A stretch of 35,569 bases of DNA from Oscillospiraceae bacterium (GCA_022508825.1 JAFLUI010000010.1:1-35569), one strand, 5' to 3'. Shown: positions 14,310 to 23,403, counted from the first letter of the stretch. Translations and numbers: made by a program. Notes: a model not told the origin generated them from the letters alone.

Positions 14310-15426
14310 ATGAAGATATTAATGATAAATGTGCCCTATTCAGGACACGTAAATCCTACTATACCATTAACGAAGGAGCTTATAAAAAGAGGACATCAGG
14401 TCAGCTATATCAATGCAGAGGAATTCCGCAAAAAAAATTGAAGGGACGGGAGCCGCTTTTATCCCGTATGCAAACTTTCCCTCCGATATCAGCGAAAACG
14501 ACAAGAAGCGGACCTGCTTTCAGGCTGCATACGATACTGCAGTGGGACTGGAAGAAAAGTTTGATATACTGATATATGAAATGTTCTTTTATCCGGGTAT
14601 CGAAATAGCAAGAAAAAAGAACATACCCTGCGTAAGACAGTTTTCACAGCCTGCCTGGTCTGAGGATACATTGAAGGATACCTCGGTTATATTCAAAATA
14701 TCCGCCGGGCTGATAGATATGCAGGTGATGGGCAAAAAAAGGAGAGCGTCCATGGGGCTTAAATGCAGCTCCATGGTTGACGCGATCATACACGACAAGC
14801 CCGATCTGAACATTGTCTATGTACCGGAAAAATTTCAAAAAAGCAGGGACAGCTTTGATGGGGATTATGAATTTATAGTGCCTTTGCAGGAACAGGGGAA
14901 AAGTGATATCCTCATTCCTTATGACAAAATGGAGCACCCTATCGTTTATATTTCGTTGGGAAGTATTATCAGCAACCGCGGATTCTGCAGGGAGTGCATA
15001 AGAGCCTTCGGAGGGAAGGAGCTCTCGGTGATTTTGAACACAGGCAGGATAGCTCCCGATTCACTGGGAGATATCCCGGATAACATATATGCCTATTCCT
15101 TTGTCCCGCAGATCGAGGTGCTGGAGCACTCCGATGTTTTTCTTACGCACTGCGGAATGAACAGCGTAAATGAGGCTTTTGGCGCAGGAGTGCCTATGGT
15201 GGCTATGCCCTTTATGAACGATCAGCTTGAAAATGCAAAGCAGATAGTCCGTCTGGGAGCGGGAAGGAAAGTCCGGTCGTTTCCCAGCAGCGGAAAAGAG
15301 CTGTATAATGCAGTTTGCGAGGTTTATAAAAATGAAAAGTTCAAAAGCAATGTACTGTCCATGCAAAAGGAATTACGGGAGCAGTCGGATTGGGAGAGGA
15401 TACTGAAAAGAATCGAAGCTCTTTAA
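14310..15426 (+). pseudogene. MGT/YjiC-type glycosyltransferase, frameshifted at a poly-A run
   Basis: The ATG at 14310 follows a GGGGG ribosome site and opens MKILMINVPYSGHVNPTIPL, the standard N-terminus of macrolide-type UDP-glycosyltransferases (GT1). After 43 codons it meets TGA at 14439. The rest of the enzyme is in the +1 frame from about 14438 to 15426 (KIEGTGAAFIPYANF). The break lies in a run of eight A (14430-14437); with seven A the frame would run through, giving 371 aa, the normal family size. The donor-site motif is intact: THCGMNSVNEAFGAGVPM and DQLENA. An ATG at 14413 could start a shorter product but would lack the N-terminal fold. A recent pseudogene, a phase-variable gene, transcriptional slippage or a sequencing error are all possible. 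Confidence 0.85.
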
Positions 15427-15465
15427 CCGAGGACATCACAATGAAGAAAGTGAAGATGAAGAATA

Positions 15466-16536
15466 ATGAATACATATGCACAACGTTCGATAAAGCATTG
15501 TCTGGATATGCTTGCGCCCTTTGAACCCACCGGTACGGAAATTCAGGAGGGACAACATCAATTCTATCAGTTTATGCTTTCAATTTATCAGGGTATGTAT
15601 GAGGCTCCGGAAAAATATATGGTGTTTCCGAAGCTCTATGAAAAGTATATTCAGAAACGTCAGATAAATAAAACAGAGAAAGAACACTCTAATGATTCAA
15701 GAGAAAGTACGCTCCGGAATACTTTTCAGCAGGCGATACAGTTTTATGCGCTTTATTTTTACTATTCAGGTTTATGCAGCAATGGAGTGGATGAAAAGTC
15801 AGGCGCCCTTATTATTTCAGAAAATAATTATTCCGATGTGCTGGCTCGCATGAGCCGTATCCACCAGTCAGAGCATAACGAAAAAAGATATGAAGTACTG
15901 TCTGATATTGGAATTGAAGTCATGAGAAATGAAGATACCATTGAAATATCACATAAGACTTATACGCAGATGATGTCCGGACTTCTTTATTTGTGCAAGG
16001 CTCCGGACAGTAAGTATAAGCTGATGAATTATTTTCGTCTTGATTTCAAAAATGCTTATTCGCCAATTCCTGCCGTTGATGATATATGCAGGACACTTCC
16101 CGTTCAGAGTGCGGAAACGGTAAAAATGCTTGAGGAGCATTTATCAGGATTGAAAGTAAAAGCAAAGATAAGACCTCTGAGAGGTATTGTTTCGGATTTC
16201 AGATGGAAGGTCGAATATTCTTATAAGGGAAAAAATATATGCGGTTTCTATGCTGATAATGAATACTTTATGCTGTGCATTTATTTTAATGATTTTAAGA
16301 ATATCAATGCTTTTTCAAAGACTCTGCATGAAGAAGATACCGAGCTTTTTAACTGGTTCAAAGATAAGTTTCCGGAGAGACTTTGCAAATGCAAAAGCAA
16401 CCGCAGGGTGGATTTCGGCGATGAAACACGCCGTATTTGCGGATTGTCAAACCGTGCAGAAATAGCAGATCCAGATGCCGCTGATGTAAAAAATGCTCTC
16501 TATATATTAAAAAAATACAGAAATATTGAGATATAG
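15466..16536 (+). CDS. Unknown 356-aa protein
   Basis: A soluble protein that I do not recognise. The N-terminal half is mainly helical and charged; the C-terminal third has a compact block with YFMLCIYFNDF, then LCKCKSNRRVDFG and RRICGLSNRAEI, which looks like a conserved family core with a Cys-x-Cys pair. There is no signal peptide or membrane segment. The ATG at 15466 has only weak purine-rich sequence before it; an earlier ATG (15441) is in another frame and hits a stop. It lies 39 bp after the glycosyltransferase and may share its transcript. Confidence 0.6.
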   Translation: MNTYAQRSIKHCLDMLAPFEPTGTEIQEGQHQFYQFMLSIYQGMYEAPEKYMVFPKLYEKYIQKRQINKTEKEHSNDSRESTLRNTFQQAIQFYALYFYYSGLCSNGVDEKSGALIISENNYSDVLARMSRIHQSEHNEKRYEVLSDIGIEVMRNEDTIEISHKTYTQMMSGLLYLCKAPDSKYKLMNYFRLDFKNAYSPIPAVDDICRTLPVQSAETVKMLEEHLSGLKVKAKIRPLRGIVSDFRWKVEYSYKGKNICGFYADNEYFMLCIYFNDFKNINAFSKTLHEEDTELFNWFKDKFPERLCKCKSNRRVDFGDETRRICGLSNRAEIADPDAADVKNALYILKKYRNIEI

Positions 16537-16550
16537 CTGATGAGGACTTT

Positions 16551-16582
16551 ATGAAAATCGGAGAAGTCAGTTTATTGACAAA
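16551..16582 (+). pseudogene. Possible remnant of a MerR-type regulator start
   Basis: After a GAGGAC ribosome site, ATG 16551 opens MKIGEVSLLTK, very like the first residues of MerR-family helix-turn-helix proteins (MKIGEVAKLTG). The likeness stops at once, where the terminator hairpin begins. It may be a deletion scar or chance. Confidence 0.3.
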
Positions 16583-16622
16583 AACAGCAGACGCCAGATC
16601 AAACGGCGTCTGCTGTTATTCT
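16583..16622. terminator. Bidirectional intrinsic terminator
   Basis: Perfect 13-bp stem AACAGCAGACGCC (16583-16595) and its complement (16605-16617) with a 9-nt loop, followed by ATTCTTATT on the plus strand. The minus-strand side is flanked by TTTTGTC. It separates the unknown gene from tag. Confidence 0.85.
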
Positions 16623-17212
16623 TATTCCGCAATATATTTTACATCGTATTTGTCAATAAGCTTCTGATAGCAGTCGCAGTCCTTAATGTGGTCGTTGATG
16701 ATGCCGCTTGCCTGCAGATGTGCATACACGGTAACAGAGCCGATAAATTTCATCCCCCGTTTTTTTAAGTCTTTTGCTATCCTGTCAGACAGCTCGTTTG
16801 AAGCAGGGATATTTCCAAGCTCGTGACCCTTGTACAAAAGCATTTTTCCCTCTGTCCGGCTCCAGAGATAATCGGAAAAGGAGCCGAACTCCTCCCGTAT
16901 CCTTTGGACGCATCGGGCGTTGTTTATGACCGCCTCGATCTTCCTCCGGGAACGTATCACTCCCGGAGTGTTCATTATCCGTTCTATGTCCTGCTCGGAA
17001 TATTCAGCCACCTTGTCATAGTCAAAGCCGTCAAAGCAGGAGCGGAATATCTCCCGTTTTTTCAGGACGGTGTCCCAGCTCAGTCCGCACTGCATTACTT
17101 CAAGCATAAGAAATTCAAACTGCTTTATATCGTCATGGACGGGGACTCCCCATTCTTCATCGTGATATTTTGTTTCCAGCTCGTTTATCATGCACCATGG
17201 GCATCTGTTCAT
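16622..17212 (-). CDS. tag: DNA-3-methyladenine glycosylase I
   Basis: A 196-aa base-excision repair enzyme that removes 3-methyladenine from alkylated DNA. It keeps the zinc ligands known for the E. coli enzyme at the same positions: Cys4 and His17 (RCPWC, KYHDEEWGVP), His175 and Cys179 (NDHIKDC). The lesion-pocket block reads LEVMQCGLSWDTVLKKR, close to the usual LEGAQAGLSW. Length is standard. The ATG at 17212 follows AGGAAAGGG. It lies 65 bp downstream of galT on the same strand and may be cotranscribed; no SOS- or Ada-like site is visible. Confidence 0.95.
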   Translation of the reverse strand: MNRCPWCMINELETKYHDEEWGVPVHDDIKQFEFLMLEVMQCGLSWDTVLKKREIFRSCFDGFDYDKVAEYSEQDIERIMNTPGVIRSRRKIEAVINNARCVQRIREEFGSFSDYLWSRTEGKMLLYKGHELGNIPASNELSDRIAKDLKKRGMKFIGSVTVYAHLQASGIINDHIKDCDCYQKLIDKYDVKYIAE

Positions 17213-17277
17213 TTTACATTACCCTTTCCTGCTTTAAGACAATAGGGACGGAAATTGTCCGCCCCCTGTTTTATTAA

Positions 17278-18777
17278 TTATATCGTTGAAACAAATCTTC
17301 CGAAGGCTGCGCTGCCCTTTGCGTTCCGCTTGAAAACTCCTGCGTGTTCAAGCACCTTTGAAAATACCAGACCGATCTCCTTCCGGATGATCTCATCCAC
17401 ATTTTCGGCGGTAATATTGTTCCGGGACGCAAATTTCTCCGCCCAGTCAGCGTGCTTTTCAAGCTCGGGAATAGTCCGTACTGCATCCGCTCCCTTGTTT
17501 ACAAGAGTGTCTGCAAGGAGCTCCATTTCCCCTTTGAGACGTGCAGGAAGCACCGCCAGTCCCATTACCTCGATAAGACCGATGTTCTCCTTTTTGATAT
17601 GGTGGAGCCTTTCGTGGGGATGGAAAACTCCCAGCGGGTGCTCCTCGGTGGTGATGTTGTTCCGGAGTACAAGGTCAAGCTCGTAGATGTTCCCGTTCTT
17701 CCGTGCAATGGGAGTTATGGTGTTGTGAGGGACGCCATCTGTTTCTGCAAATATGAATGCGCTCTCGTCTGTGTAGCCCCTCCATTTTGTAAGGATACGG
17801 TCTCCAAGCTCGATAAGACGTTCATAGTCGGCACAGCGGAGTCTGAGGACGGACATGGGCCATTTTACTTTGCCTACTTCAACATCCTTGAAGCCGTGGA
17901 TAGCAAACTCCTCCTCGATGGGAGCGGTCGCCATTGCAAAGGTGTACCGTCCCCCCTGAAAATGCTCATGGGTCAGGATGGAGCCGCCTACGATGGGAAG
18001 GTCGGCATTGGACCCGATAAAATAATGTGGGAACTGCTCAACAAAATCAAACAGCTTTGCAAAAGCGGAGCGGTCTATTTTCATGGGTGTGTGGACGCTG
18101 TTCAAAAGGATACAGTGCTCGTTGTAATAAACGTAAGGGGAGTACTGGAGACACCAGCGCTCGCCGATTATTTTAACCGGTATGATGCGGTGATTTTGCC
18201 TTGCAGGGTGGTTGACTCTGCCTGCATAGCCCACGTTTTCCTCACAGAGCATACATTTCGGATAGCCGCTCTGCTTTGCGTTCAACGCCGCGGCGATAGC
18301 CTTGGGATCCTTTTCGGGCTTGGAAAGATTTATGGTTATGTCCAGCTTTCCGTATTCGGTATCCGCAGTCCATTTCATGTCCTTGGCGATACGGTAGCGG
18401 CGGATATAGTCTGAATCGCAGCTCAGCTTATAGTAATAGTCTGTAGCCGCGGCAGGAGACTTGCTGCCGTAGATGCTGCGGAATTTTTCAATGACCTCCG
18501 AAGGTCTGGGAGTTATGCATCCCATAAGCTTTGTGTCGAACAGGTCACGGTAAACGATGCTGTCCTCGATGATACCCTGACTTACTGCGTAGTCAAGAAG
18601 CTCCTTAAGGACGGGCTCAAGCTCTACCCTTGCATAGTTTTCCTCAGGCGGGTCATAGTCGTCGATATGGAGCGCCTCACAGATGGAATTGGCGGCGTAT
18701 ATCCTGTCCTCCGCAGAGATAAGTCCGTTTTCAAGGCCGTAGCATACAAGCTTGCATACAGCAGCATGAACACTCAT
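17278..18777 (-). CDS. galT: UDP-glucose-hexose-1-phosphate uridylyltransferase, class II
   Basis: A 499-aa Leloir-pathway enzyme that exchanges UMP between UDP-glucose and galactose-1-phosphate in the cytosol. It is of the Firmicute class II form (longer than class I). Recognisable blocks are MGCITPRPSEV, KCMLCEENVGYAGR, GGSILTHEHFQGGRY (the nucleotidyl-transfer His region), and HPHERLHHIKKENIG. The ATG at 18777 is chosen over one at 18786 because the AAGGAG ribosome site (from about 18790) lies directly on the latter. The surface-protein gene ends only 15 bp upstream, so galT is probably translated from the same message. No galK or galE lies in the window. Confidence 0.95.
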   Translation of the reverse strand: MSVHAAVCKLVCYGLENGLISAEDRIYAANSICEALHIDDYDPPEENYARVELEPVLKELLDYAVSQGIIEDSIVYRDLFDTKLMGCITPRPSEVIEKFRSIYGSKSPAAATDYYYKLSCDSDYIRRYRIAKDMKWTADTEYGKLDITINLSKPEKDPKAIAAALNAKQSGYPKCMLCEENVGYAGRVNHPARQNHRIIPVKIIGERWCLQYSPYVYYNEHCILLNSVHTPMKIDRSAFAKLFDFVEQFPHYFIGSNADLPIVGGSILTHEHFQGGRYTFAMATAPIEEEFAIHGFKDVEVGKVKWPMSVLRLRCADYERLIELGDRILTKWRGYTDESAFIFAETDGVPHNTITPIARKNGNIYELDLVLRNNITTEEHPLGVFHPHERLHHIKKENIGLIEVMGLAVLPARLKGEMELLADTLVNKGADAVRTIPELEKHADWAEKFASRNNITAENVDEIIRKEIGLVFSKVLEHAGVFKRNAKGSAAFGRFVSTI

Positions 18778-18792
18778 TAAAAACATCTCCTT

Positions 18793-21708
18793 TTATTTTG
18801 ATGATTTGATACGCTTTCTTATTATTACCGCAAGCGCTCCGGCTATGGAGATCAGCAGGATCCCGATTCCCGCATAAGACAGACCGTCCATCAGAACGCT
18901 GTCCTCATAAAAACCTGCCCCGCTGGAAACGTCGTCATCATCTGCATCTGCAGAGGAGGTATCCTTTCCCGGAGAAACAAAAGGAAATGCACCTGGTCTC
19001 TGCCACGAACCGCTTGGCGGATACGGAGATCCCGACGGCTCCTGATCGACCGGAGGATCATTTTTTGGAGGATCATCGTCCTTTGGGGAATCATCCTTCT
19101 TGGGCGGGTCATCTTCTTTGGGAGGATCCTCGTTTTCGGGAGGCTCCTTGTCTTCCGTGTCATCAGGTGTCAGTTCTTCCTCGCTTCTGACTTCTTTTCC
19201 GAATATAGGACGTCCCAGCTTCTCGCTCATTATCCAGATATTATTGAAGTCCCAGCCGACTATGGTAAAGATCGATCTAGTGTTGAACTGCTCTTTATCT
19301 ATAGGGACAGCCCCGATGTCGGATTTATTATCACCGCCTACTCCGAAGTCTGCTGTATCATCAAGATAGAAGCAATTCTCTATTTTTCCGGGGATCTTTC
19401 CGCTGAAAAGGAATCCCACAACACCGCAGACATCACTGTCGCCGGTGACCTTACCGACGCTGTAAGCATTTCTTACTGTTCCTGCAGTGGAATCGGCCGC
19501 ACTGTTATATCCTACAACACCGCCCACATATTTTCCAGATTCAATATCACCTGTGTTATAGCAGTTTTCTACCATGCCTCCGTTGTCACCTGCAATACCT
19601 CCTGCAGAACCCCAGGTACCTTTGATATCCCCCGTACTGAAGCATATCCTTACCGTTCCGGGATTATTTCCGACGATACCTCCGATTCTGTCTCTGCCTG
19701 AAACATTACAGCCGTAGTTATAGCAATATTCTATCGTACCATCGACGCCATTATACCCTGCAATGCCTCCGATGTCATCAGCCTTATCAAGAAGATCGAT
19801 ACTTCCGTCCACAACACCCAGGTATCTGATGGTGCCGTTATTATATCCGAACAAGCCGTATCCGTTATTGCCGCTGTCTTTGGAGGTGATACTCATACCG
19901 CTTATCACTTTTTTGTTTCCGTCAAATGTTCCTGCAAAAGGCTTGCATTTCAGGGGATCCTCTTTTACATAGACACCTATGGGTGTCCAGTTTCTGACAC
20001 TGCTCATGTCAATATCATTTTCCAGTCTGAAATGCTTATCATATCCGGTATATCCTTCATTGACATGATCGCGGAGCTTCTTCAGCTCGTCAAGACCGTA
20101 GATGCGGTACGGGGCTTTTTCCGTGCCCGCACCGTCAAATTCTGACCATACAGGCTCAATAGGCATGATATTATTTTCAGTTGAATCAACAAATACCGGG
20201 CGGATCAGACCGCTTTTGGTGTCCTTGACGATCACCCATACACCGCCGTCGGAAGCCCAGTCTTTAAATGTATCTTCGTTTTCAAGATCGGCTCCGGATA
20301 ATGCTTTTGCGCCGTCAGTATCCGCGCTGCCAATTCCGCCTGCCGCTGTGTCTGAGAGATACCAGCAGTTTGTGACTGCGCCGGTGCCGGTGACACTTCC
20401 TGCAACACCTCCGCCGGTGGTGACAGTACCGATATTATAACAATATACCACCTTGCCGGAAACGCTTCCTGCAACTCCGCCAACATTGCCCGTGCCTCTG
20501 ACAGCGCCGAGGTTATAGCAGTTTTCTGTTGTGTTGCTGTTTTCCGACCCGACAACACCGCCTACATTTGTGTCCCCGGTGACATTGCCTTCGTTATAGC
20601 AGATATGTGTTTTGCCGTTGTTATCGCCTGTAATTCCGCCTACATTGCTTGTTCCCGAAACTTCGCCTGAGTTATAGCTTTTTTCTATCGTACTGCTGCT
20701 GCTTCCTGCAATGCCTCCCGAATTGGAGCCGCCGCCAATATTTCCTGTGTTATGACAGCCTGTGACTGTGCCCGAATTATCACCTGCAATACCGCCTGAG
20801 CCGACAGTACCGGAAACGCTTCCGGAGTTAGTACAGTCTATGACTGATGAGGCGTTGTATCCCACAATGCCGCCGATACATGATGCGGAGTCCTTTCCAA
20901 TGTTCCCGGAGTTCTCGCAGTATCTGACCGTTCCGGCATTGTATCCCACGATACCGCCGATATTTTGGTCACTGCCCTGGACATTGACGCCTCCACCGAC
21001 GGTGCAGTTTTCGATAGTACCGCCGTCATTATATCCCGCGATCACGCCTGTATTGTTCTTGCCGCCAACGTAGCCGAATGGTATATCAATGTTTTTGACA
21101 GTACCGCCTTTGACATATCCGAACAAACCATAGGAATATTCACTGAGCTTGGAAGTATTATCGACGTTCAGTCCTTTTATCGCATAATTGCCTTTATCAT
21201 CAGCTCTTTTGCCGTCAAGTGTGCCGGAAAATGGCGTATCATTGCGGCTGTTATCATTATAATAAGCTCCTATGGGCGTCCATTTGCCTTCAAGCTTTGA
21301 CAGGTCAATATCTGCCGTCAGATCAAAAAACATACCATTGTAATCATTGCCGCCGTTGACAGCATCTGCAAGAGCTTTAAGCTCTGCAGCGGATGAGATC
21401 AGATAGGGTGTTTCTACCGAACCATCGCCGCCGCTGAACACAGGATCGTTATTGCCGCCGTTATCCCCGCCATCGCCTTCGTTTTCGCCGGTGTCCCCGT
21501 TATTACCTGTGCCGCCGCCGCTCTCGTTCTCATTCGTGCCGTCCCCGCTGTTCTCGTCTGCATTGCCGGCTTCGTCCGCGGCGGCTGCCCCGTCCACGAC
21601 CTCATCTGCAGAGACGCCGGGACCTTCTTCCGCCATTGCAGAAAACGGCATCGAAGACAGCATCACTGCCGCAGCAATGACAGCGGCTATGTATTTTAAC
21701 GTTTTCAT
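18793..21708 (-). CDS. Large GLUG-repeat surface protein with C-terminal membrane anchor
   Basis: A 971-aa secreted protein. Residues 1-26 are a signal peptide (cleavage after SAMA). An acidic Gly/Asn/Glu-rich linker spans about 27-92. Two GLUG beta-helix blocks follow: about 100-460 with eight repeats and about 520-840 with four, built on GGIVGYNxGTV-type units of about 23 residues. A Pro/Asp/Lys-rich stalk and one transmembrane helix (GIGILLISIAGALAVII) with a basic tail end the protein. There is no LPxTG motif, so it is probably held by the helix itself. The ATG at 21708 has GGGGGA upstream; an open extension to 21807 is rejected. GLUG proteins often act in adhesion, but the ligand is unknown. 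The repeats could recombine and change length. Confidence 0.88.
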   Translation of the reverse strand: MKTLKYIAAVIAAAVMLSSMPFSAMAEEGPGVSADEVVDGAAAADEAGNADENSGDGTNENESGGGTGNNGDTGENEGDGGDNGGNNDPVFSGGDGSVETPYLISSAAELKALADAVNGGNDYNGMFFDLTADIDLSKLEGKWTPIGAYYNDNSRNDTPFSGTLDGKRADDKGNYAIKGLNVDNTSKLSEYSYGLFGYVKGGTVKNIDIPFGYVGGKNNTGVIAGYNDGGTIENCTVGGGVNVQGSDQNIGGIVGYNAGTVRYCENSGNIGKDSASCIGGIVGYNASSVIDCTNSGSVSGTVGSGGIAGDNSGTVTGCHNTGNIGGGSNSGGIAGSSSSTIEKSYNSGEVSGTSNVGGITGDNNGKTHICYNEGNVTGDTNVGGVVGSENSNTTENCYNLGAVRGTGNVGGVAGSVSGKVVYCYNIGTVTTGGGVAGSVTGTGAVTNCWYLSDTAAGGIGSADTDGAKALSGADLENEDTFKDWASDGGVWVIVKDTKSGLIRPVFVDSTENNIMPIEPVWSEFDGAGTEKAPYRIYGLDELKKLRDHVNEGYTGYDKHFRLENDIDMSSVRNWTPIGVYVKEDPLKCKPFAGTFDGNKKVISGMSITSKDSGNNGYGLFGYNNGTIRYLGVVDGSIDLLDKADDIGGIAGYNGVDGTIEYCYNYGCNVSGRDRIGGIVGNNPGTVRICFSTGDIKGTWGSAGGIAGDNGGMVENCYNTGDIESGKYVGGVVGYNSAADSTAGTVRNAYSVGKVTGDSDVCGVVGFLFSGKIPGKIENCFYLDDTADFGVGGDNKSDIGAVPIDKEQFNTRSIFTIVGWDFNNIWIMSEKLGRPIFGKEVRSEEELTPDDTEDKEPPENEDPPKEDDPPKKDDSPKDDDPPKNDPPVDQEPSGSPYPPSGSWQRPGAFPFVSPGKDTSSADADDDDVSSGAGFYEDSVLMDGLSYAGIGILLISIAGALAVIIRKRIKSSK

Positions 21709-21760
21709 ATACGATCCCCCCGATAAATTTTTGCGTAAAAATATTATGCTGATTACTGAT

Positions 21761-21789
21761 ATAATAGCACGATTTGAGGATTTTGTCAA
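21761..21789 (-). promoter_or_regulatory. SigA promoter of the GLUG-repeat gene
   Basis: On the minus strand TTGACA (21784-21789), 17-nt spacer, TATTAT (21761-21766), about 50 bp before the ATG. Confidence 0.85.
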
Positions 21790-21821
21790 TATTTTGCGCG
21801 GATACAAAGGAAAAAACGGTA

Positions 21822-21850
21822 TTGATTTTTCCTTAAAACAGATATATAAT
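21822..21850 (+). promoter_or_regulatory. SigA promoter of the DUF1294 gene
   Basis: TTGATT (21822-21827), 17-nt spacer, TATAAT (21845-21850); divergent from the GLUG-gene promoter. Confidence 0.75.
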
Positions 21851-21885
21851 ATTTATGCAGCGAAGGACGGAAAGGAAAATGCAAA

Positions 21886-22161
21886 ATGAAATATTTTATG
21901 GTCTATCTTTTAACAGTAAGCATTGCGGCGGTAATTATGACAGTGTCGGACAAGTCCCGGGCGAAAAAGCACAAGCGCAGAGTTTCGGAGAAAACGCTTT
22001 TTATCACCGCCGCTCTCGGAGGCTCTGCGGCAATGTACATTACAATGCTTACTATCCGTCACAAGACAAAGCACAAGCGGTTCATGATAGGTCTGCCGCT
22101 TATCATTTTTGCGCAGACGGCGATCTTATGGTATTTGTTTATGTCAAAGGGGATATACTGA
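21886..22161 (+). CDS. DUF1294 small membrane protein
   Basis: A 91-aa protein with about three hydrophobic segments. The family features are clear: VSDKSRAKKHKRRVSEKTL, then LGGSAAMYITMLTIRHKTKHKRF, with the invariant basic stretch and RHKT. The function of DUF1294 proteins is not known. It has its own promoter and a GGAAAGGAAAA ribosome site. No partner gene is evident: the next gene has its own promoter too. Confidence 0.88.
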   Translation: MKYFMVYLLTVSIAAVIMTVSDKSRAKKHKRRVSEKTLFITAALGGSAAMYITMLTIRHKTKHKRFMIGLPLIIFAQTAILWYLFMSKGIY

Positions 22162-22206
22162 TTTTATACCGCTTAATTTTGGACATAAAAAATTAACGGA
22201 ATTTAC

Positions 22207-22235
22207 TTGACACACTTACCCTGAGGTGATATCAT
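22207..22235 (+). promoter_or_regulatory. SigA promoter of the substrate-binding lipoprotein
   Basis: TTGACA (22207-22212), 17-nt spacer, TATCAT (22230-22235). The 78-nt leader contains a small hairpin GGAC/GTCC near 22257-22270 but no recognised riboswitch or T-box. Confidence 0.75.
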
Positions 22236-22312
22236 AGTAAAGCGGTATGTTATGCAGGACATTTTGTCCGAACTTGCAAAAACAACAAATTATCGAAAGG
22301 ATCGCAGTATTT

Positions 22313-23329
22313 ATGAAAAAGCTTAAAATCGTATCAATGCTTCTGGCAGCGGCTGTTTCCTTAATGGGTCTGACCGCCTGCTCAGGAGGAAATGAGGGCG
22401 GAGGAGACACCGTTTCCGCAGACTCATACAAGGTAGGTGTCATCCAGTTCGGAAGCCACCCCTCCCTTGACAACTGCTATCAGGGCATCGAGGAGGCTCT
22501 TAAAGCTTCCCCAATATCAGACAAGCTTGATATAGACCTCCAGAACGGCAACTTTGACGCCGCCACCTGCGACACTATTGCAAAGAACATGGCAGCTAAA
22601 AAGTACGATATTATTTTTGCTATCGCAACACCTGCAGCAGTTTCTGCATACTCTGCAGCAGCTAACACAGATGTTCCCGTAGTTTTCTGCGCAGTATCAG
22701 ACCCCATTGCAGCAGGTATCGTTGAGGACATGGACGCTCCCGGCGGCAGCTGCACAGGTACCGCAGACGAGCTGGACTTTGATGCTCAGACAGAGCTTAT
22801 CAAGGCTCTCCAGCCTGACGTAAAGAAAATCGGCGTACTTTATACCACAAGCGAGGCAAACTCTGTTTCACATCTTTCAAAGTTCAGGGAGATAGCTTCC
22901 TCAAAGGGTATTGAGGTTATCGACCAGGGTGTTCAGGGTGCGGCAGACATCCCCCAGGCAGCGGCAACACTTGCGCCTAAGGTGGACTGCATCAACAACT
23001 TCACAGACAATAACGTAGTAGCAAGTCTGACAGTTGTTCTGGAGCAGGCAAATGCAGCGGGGATCCCTGTTTACGGTTCCGAGGTAGAGCAGGTCTCCAA
23101 CGGCTGTATCGCTTCCATAAGCATTGACTATGTTGCTCTCGGAAGAGCGACAGGAGACGTAGGAGTCCGTATCCTTGGCGGTGAGTCAGCAGGAACTATC
23201 CCTGTTGTGCGGTTCTCCGAGGGAACTCCCGTTGTAAACACCGAGGTAATGGAAAGGTTCAATATCGCACTTCCGGACGCATACGCAAATGCTGAGAAGG
23301 TTACTACAAACACCGAGGCAGCAGAATAA
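22313..23329 (+). CDS. Orphan ABC transporter substrate-binding lipoprotein (TrpX/PF04392 type)
   Basis: A 338-aa lipoprotein: signal peptide MKKLKIVSMLLAAAVSLM and lipobox LTAC (Cys at about residue 23). The mature protein is a two-lobed periplasmic-type binding fold of the ABC_sub_bind family: VGVIQFGSHPSLDNCYQGIE, DIIFAIATPAA, VPVVFCAVSDP, and KKIGVLYTTSEANS. Relatives are often linked to amino-acid uptake, including tryptophan (TrpX), and are normally followed by permease and ATPase genes. Here a terminator follows directly, so the membrane parts must be elsewhere or the protein acts alone. ATG 22313 is used because it starts the signal peptide; an open extension to 22247 has no ribosome site. 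Confidence 0.9.
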   Translation: MKKLKIVSMLLAAAVSLMGLTACSGGNEGGGDTVSADSYKVGVIQFGSHPSLDNCYQGIEEALKASPISDKLDIDLQNGNFDAATCDTIAKNMAAKKYDIIFAIATPAAVSAYSAAANTDVPVVFCAVSDPIAAGIVEDMDAPGGSCTGTADELDFDAQTELIKALQPDVKKIGVLYTTSEANSVSHLSKFREIASSKGIEVIDQGVQGAADIPQAAATLAPKVDCINNFTDNNVVASLTVVLEQANAAGIPVYGSEVEQVSNGCIASISIDYVALGRATGDVGVRILGGESAGTIPVVRFSEGTPVVNTEVMERFNIALPDAYANAEKVTTNTEAAE

Positions 23330-23362
23330 TAAGCGAGGCGGCAAAAAATCGCATAAAATTTT

Positions 23363-23394
23363 AAAGGGAGTACCAAAAGGCACTCCCTTTTTTG
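23363..23394 (+). terminator. Intrinsic terminator of the lipoprotein gene
   Basis: Stem AAAGGGAGT (23363-23371) with ACTCCCTTT (23382-23390), then a T-run to 23393. Confidence 0.85.
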
Positions 23395-23403
23395 CATTCT
23401 ATA

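Noticed and set aside
12600-16620. Genomic island or phage remnant around the VWA, glycosyltransferase and unknown genes
   Set aside because: No integrase, transposase, tRNA site or phage gene is present; only short repeats support it.
19500-21250. Regular repeats in DNA that might suggest a CRISPR or tandem satellite
   Set aside because: They are degenerate coding repeats of the GLUG protein with a period near 69 bp, in frame, with no constant direct repeat and spacer layout.
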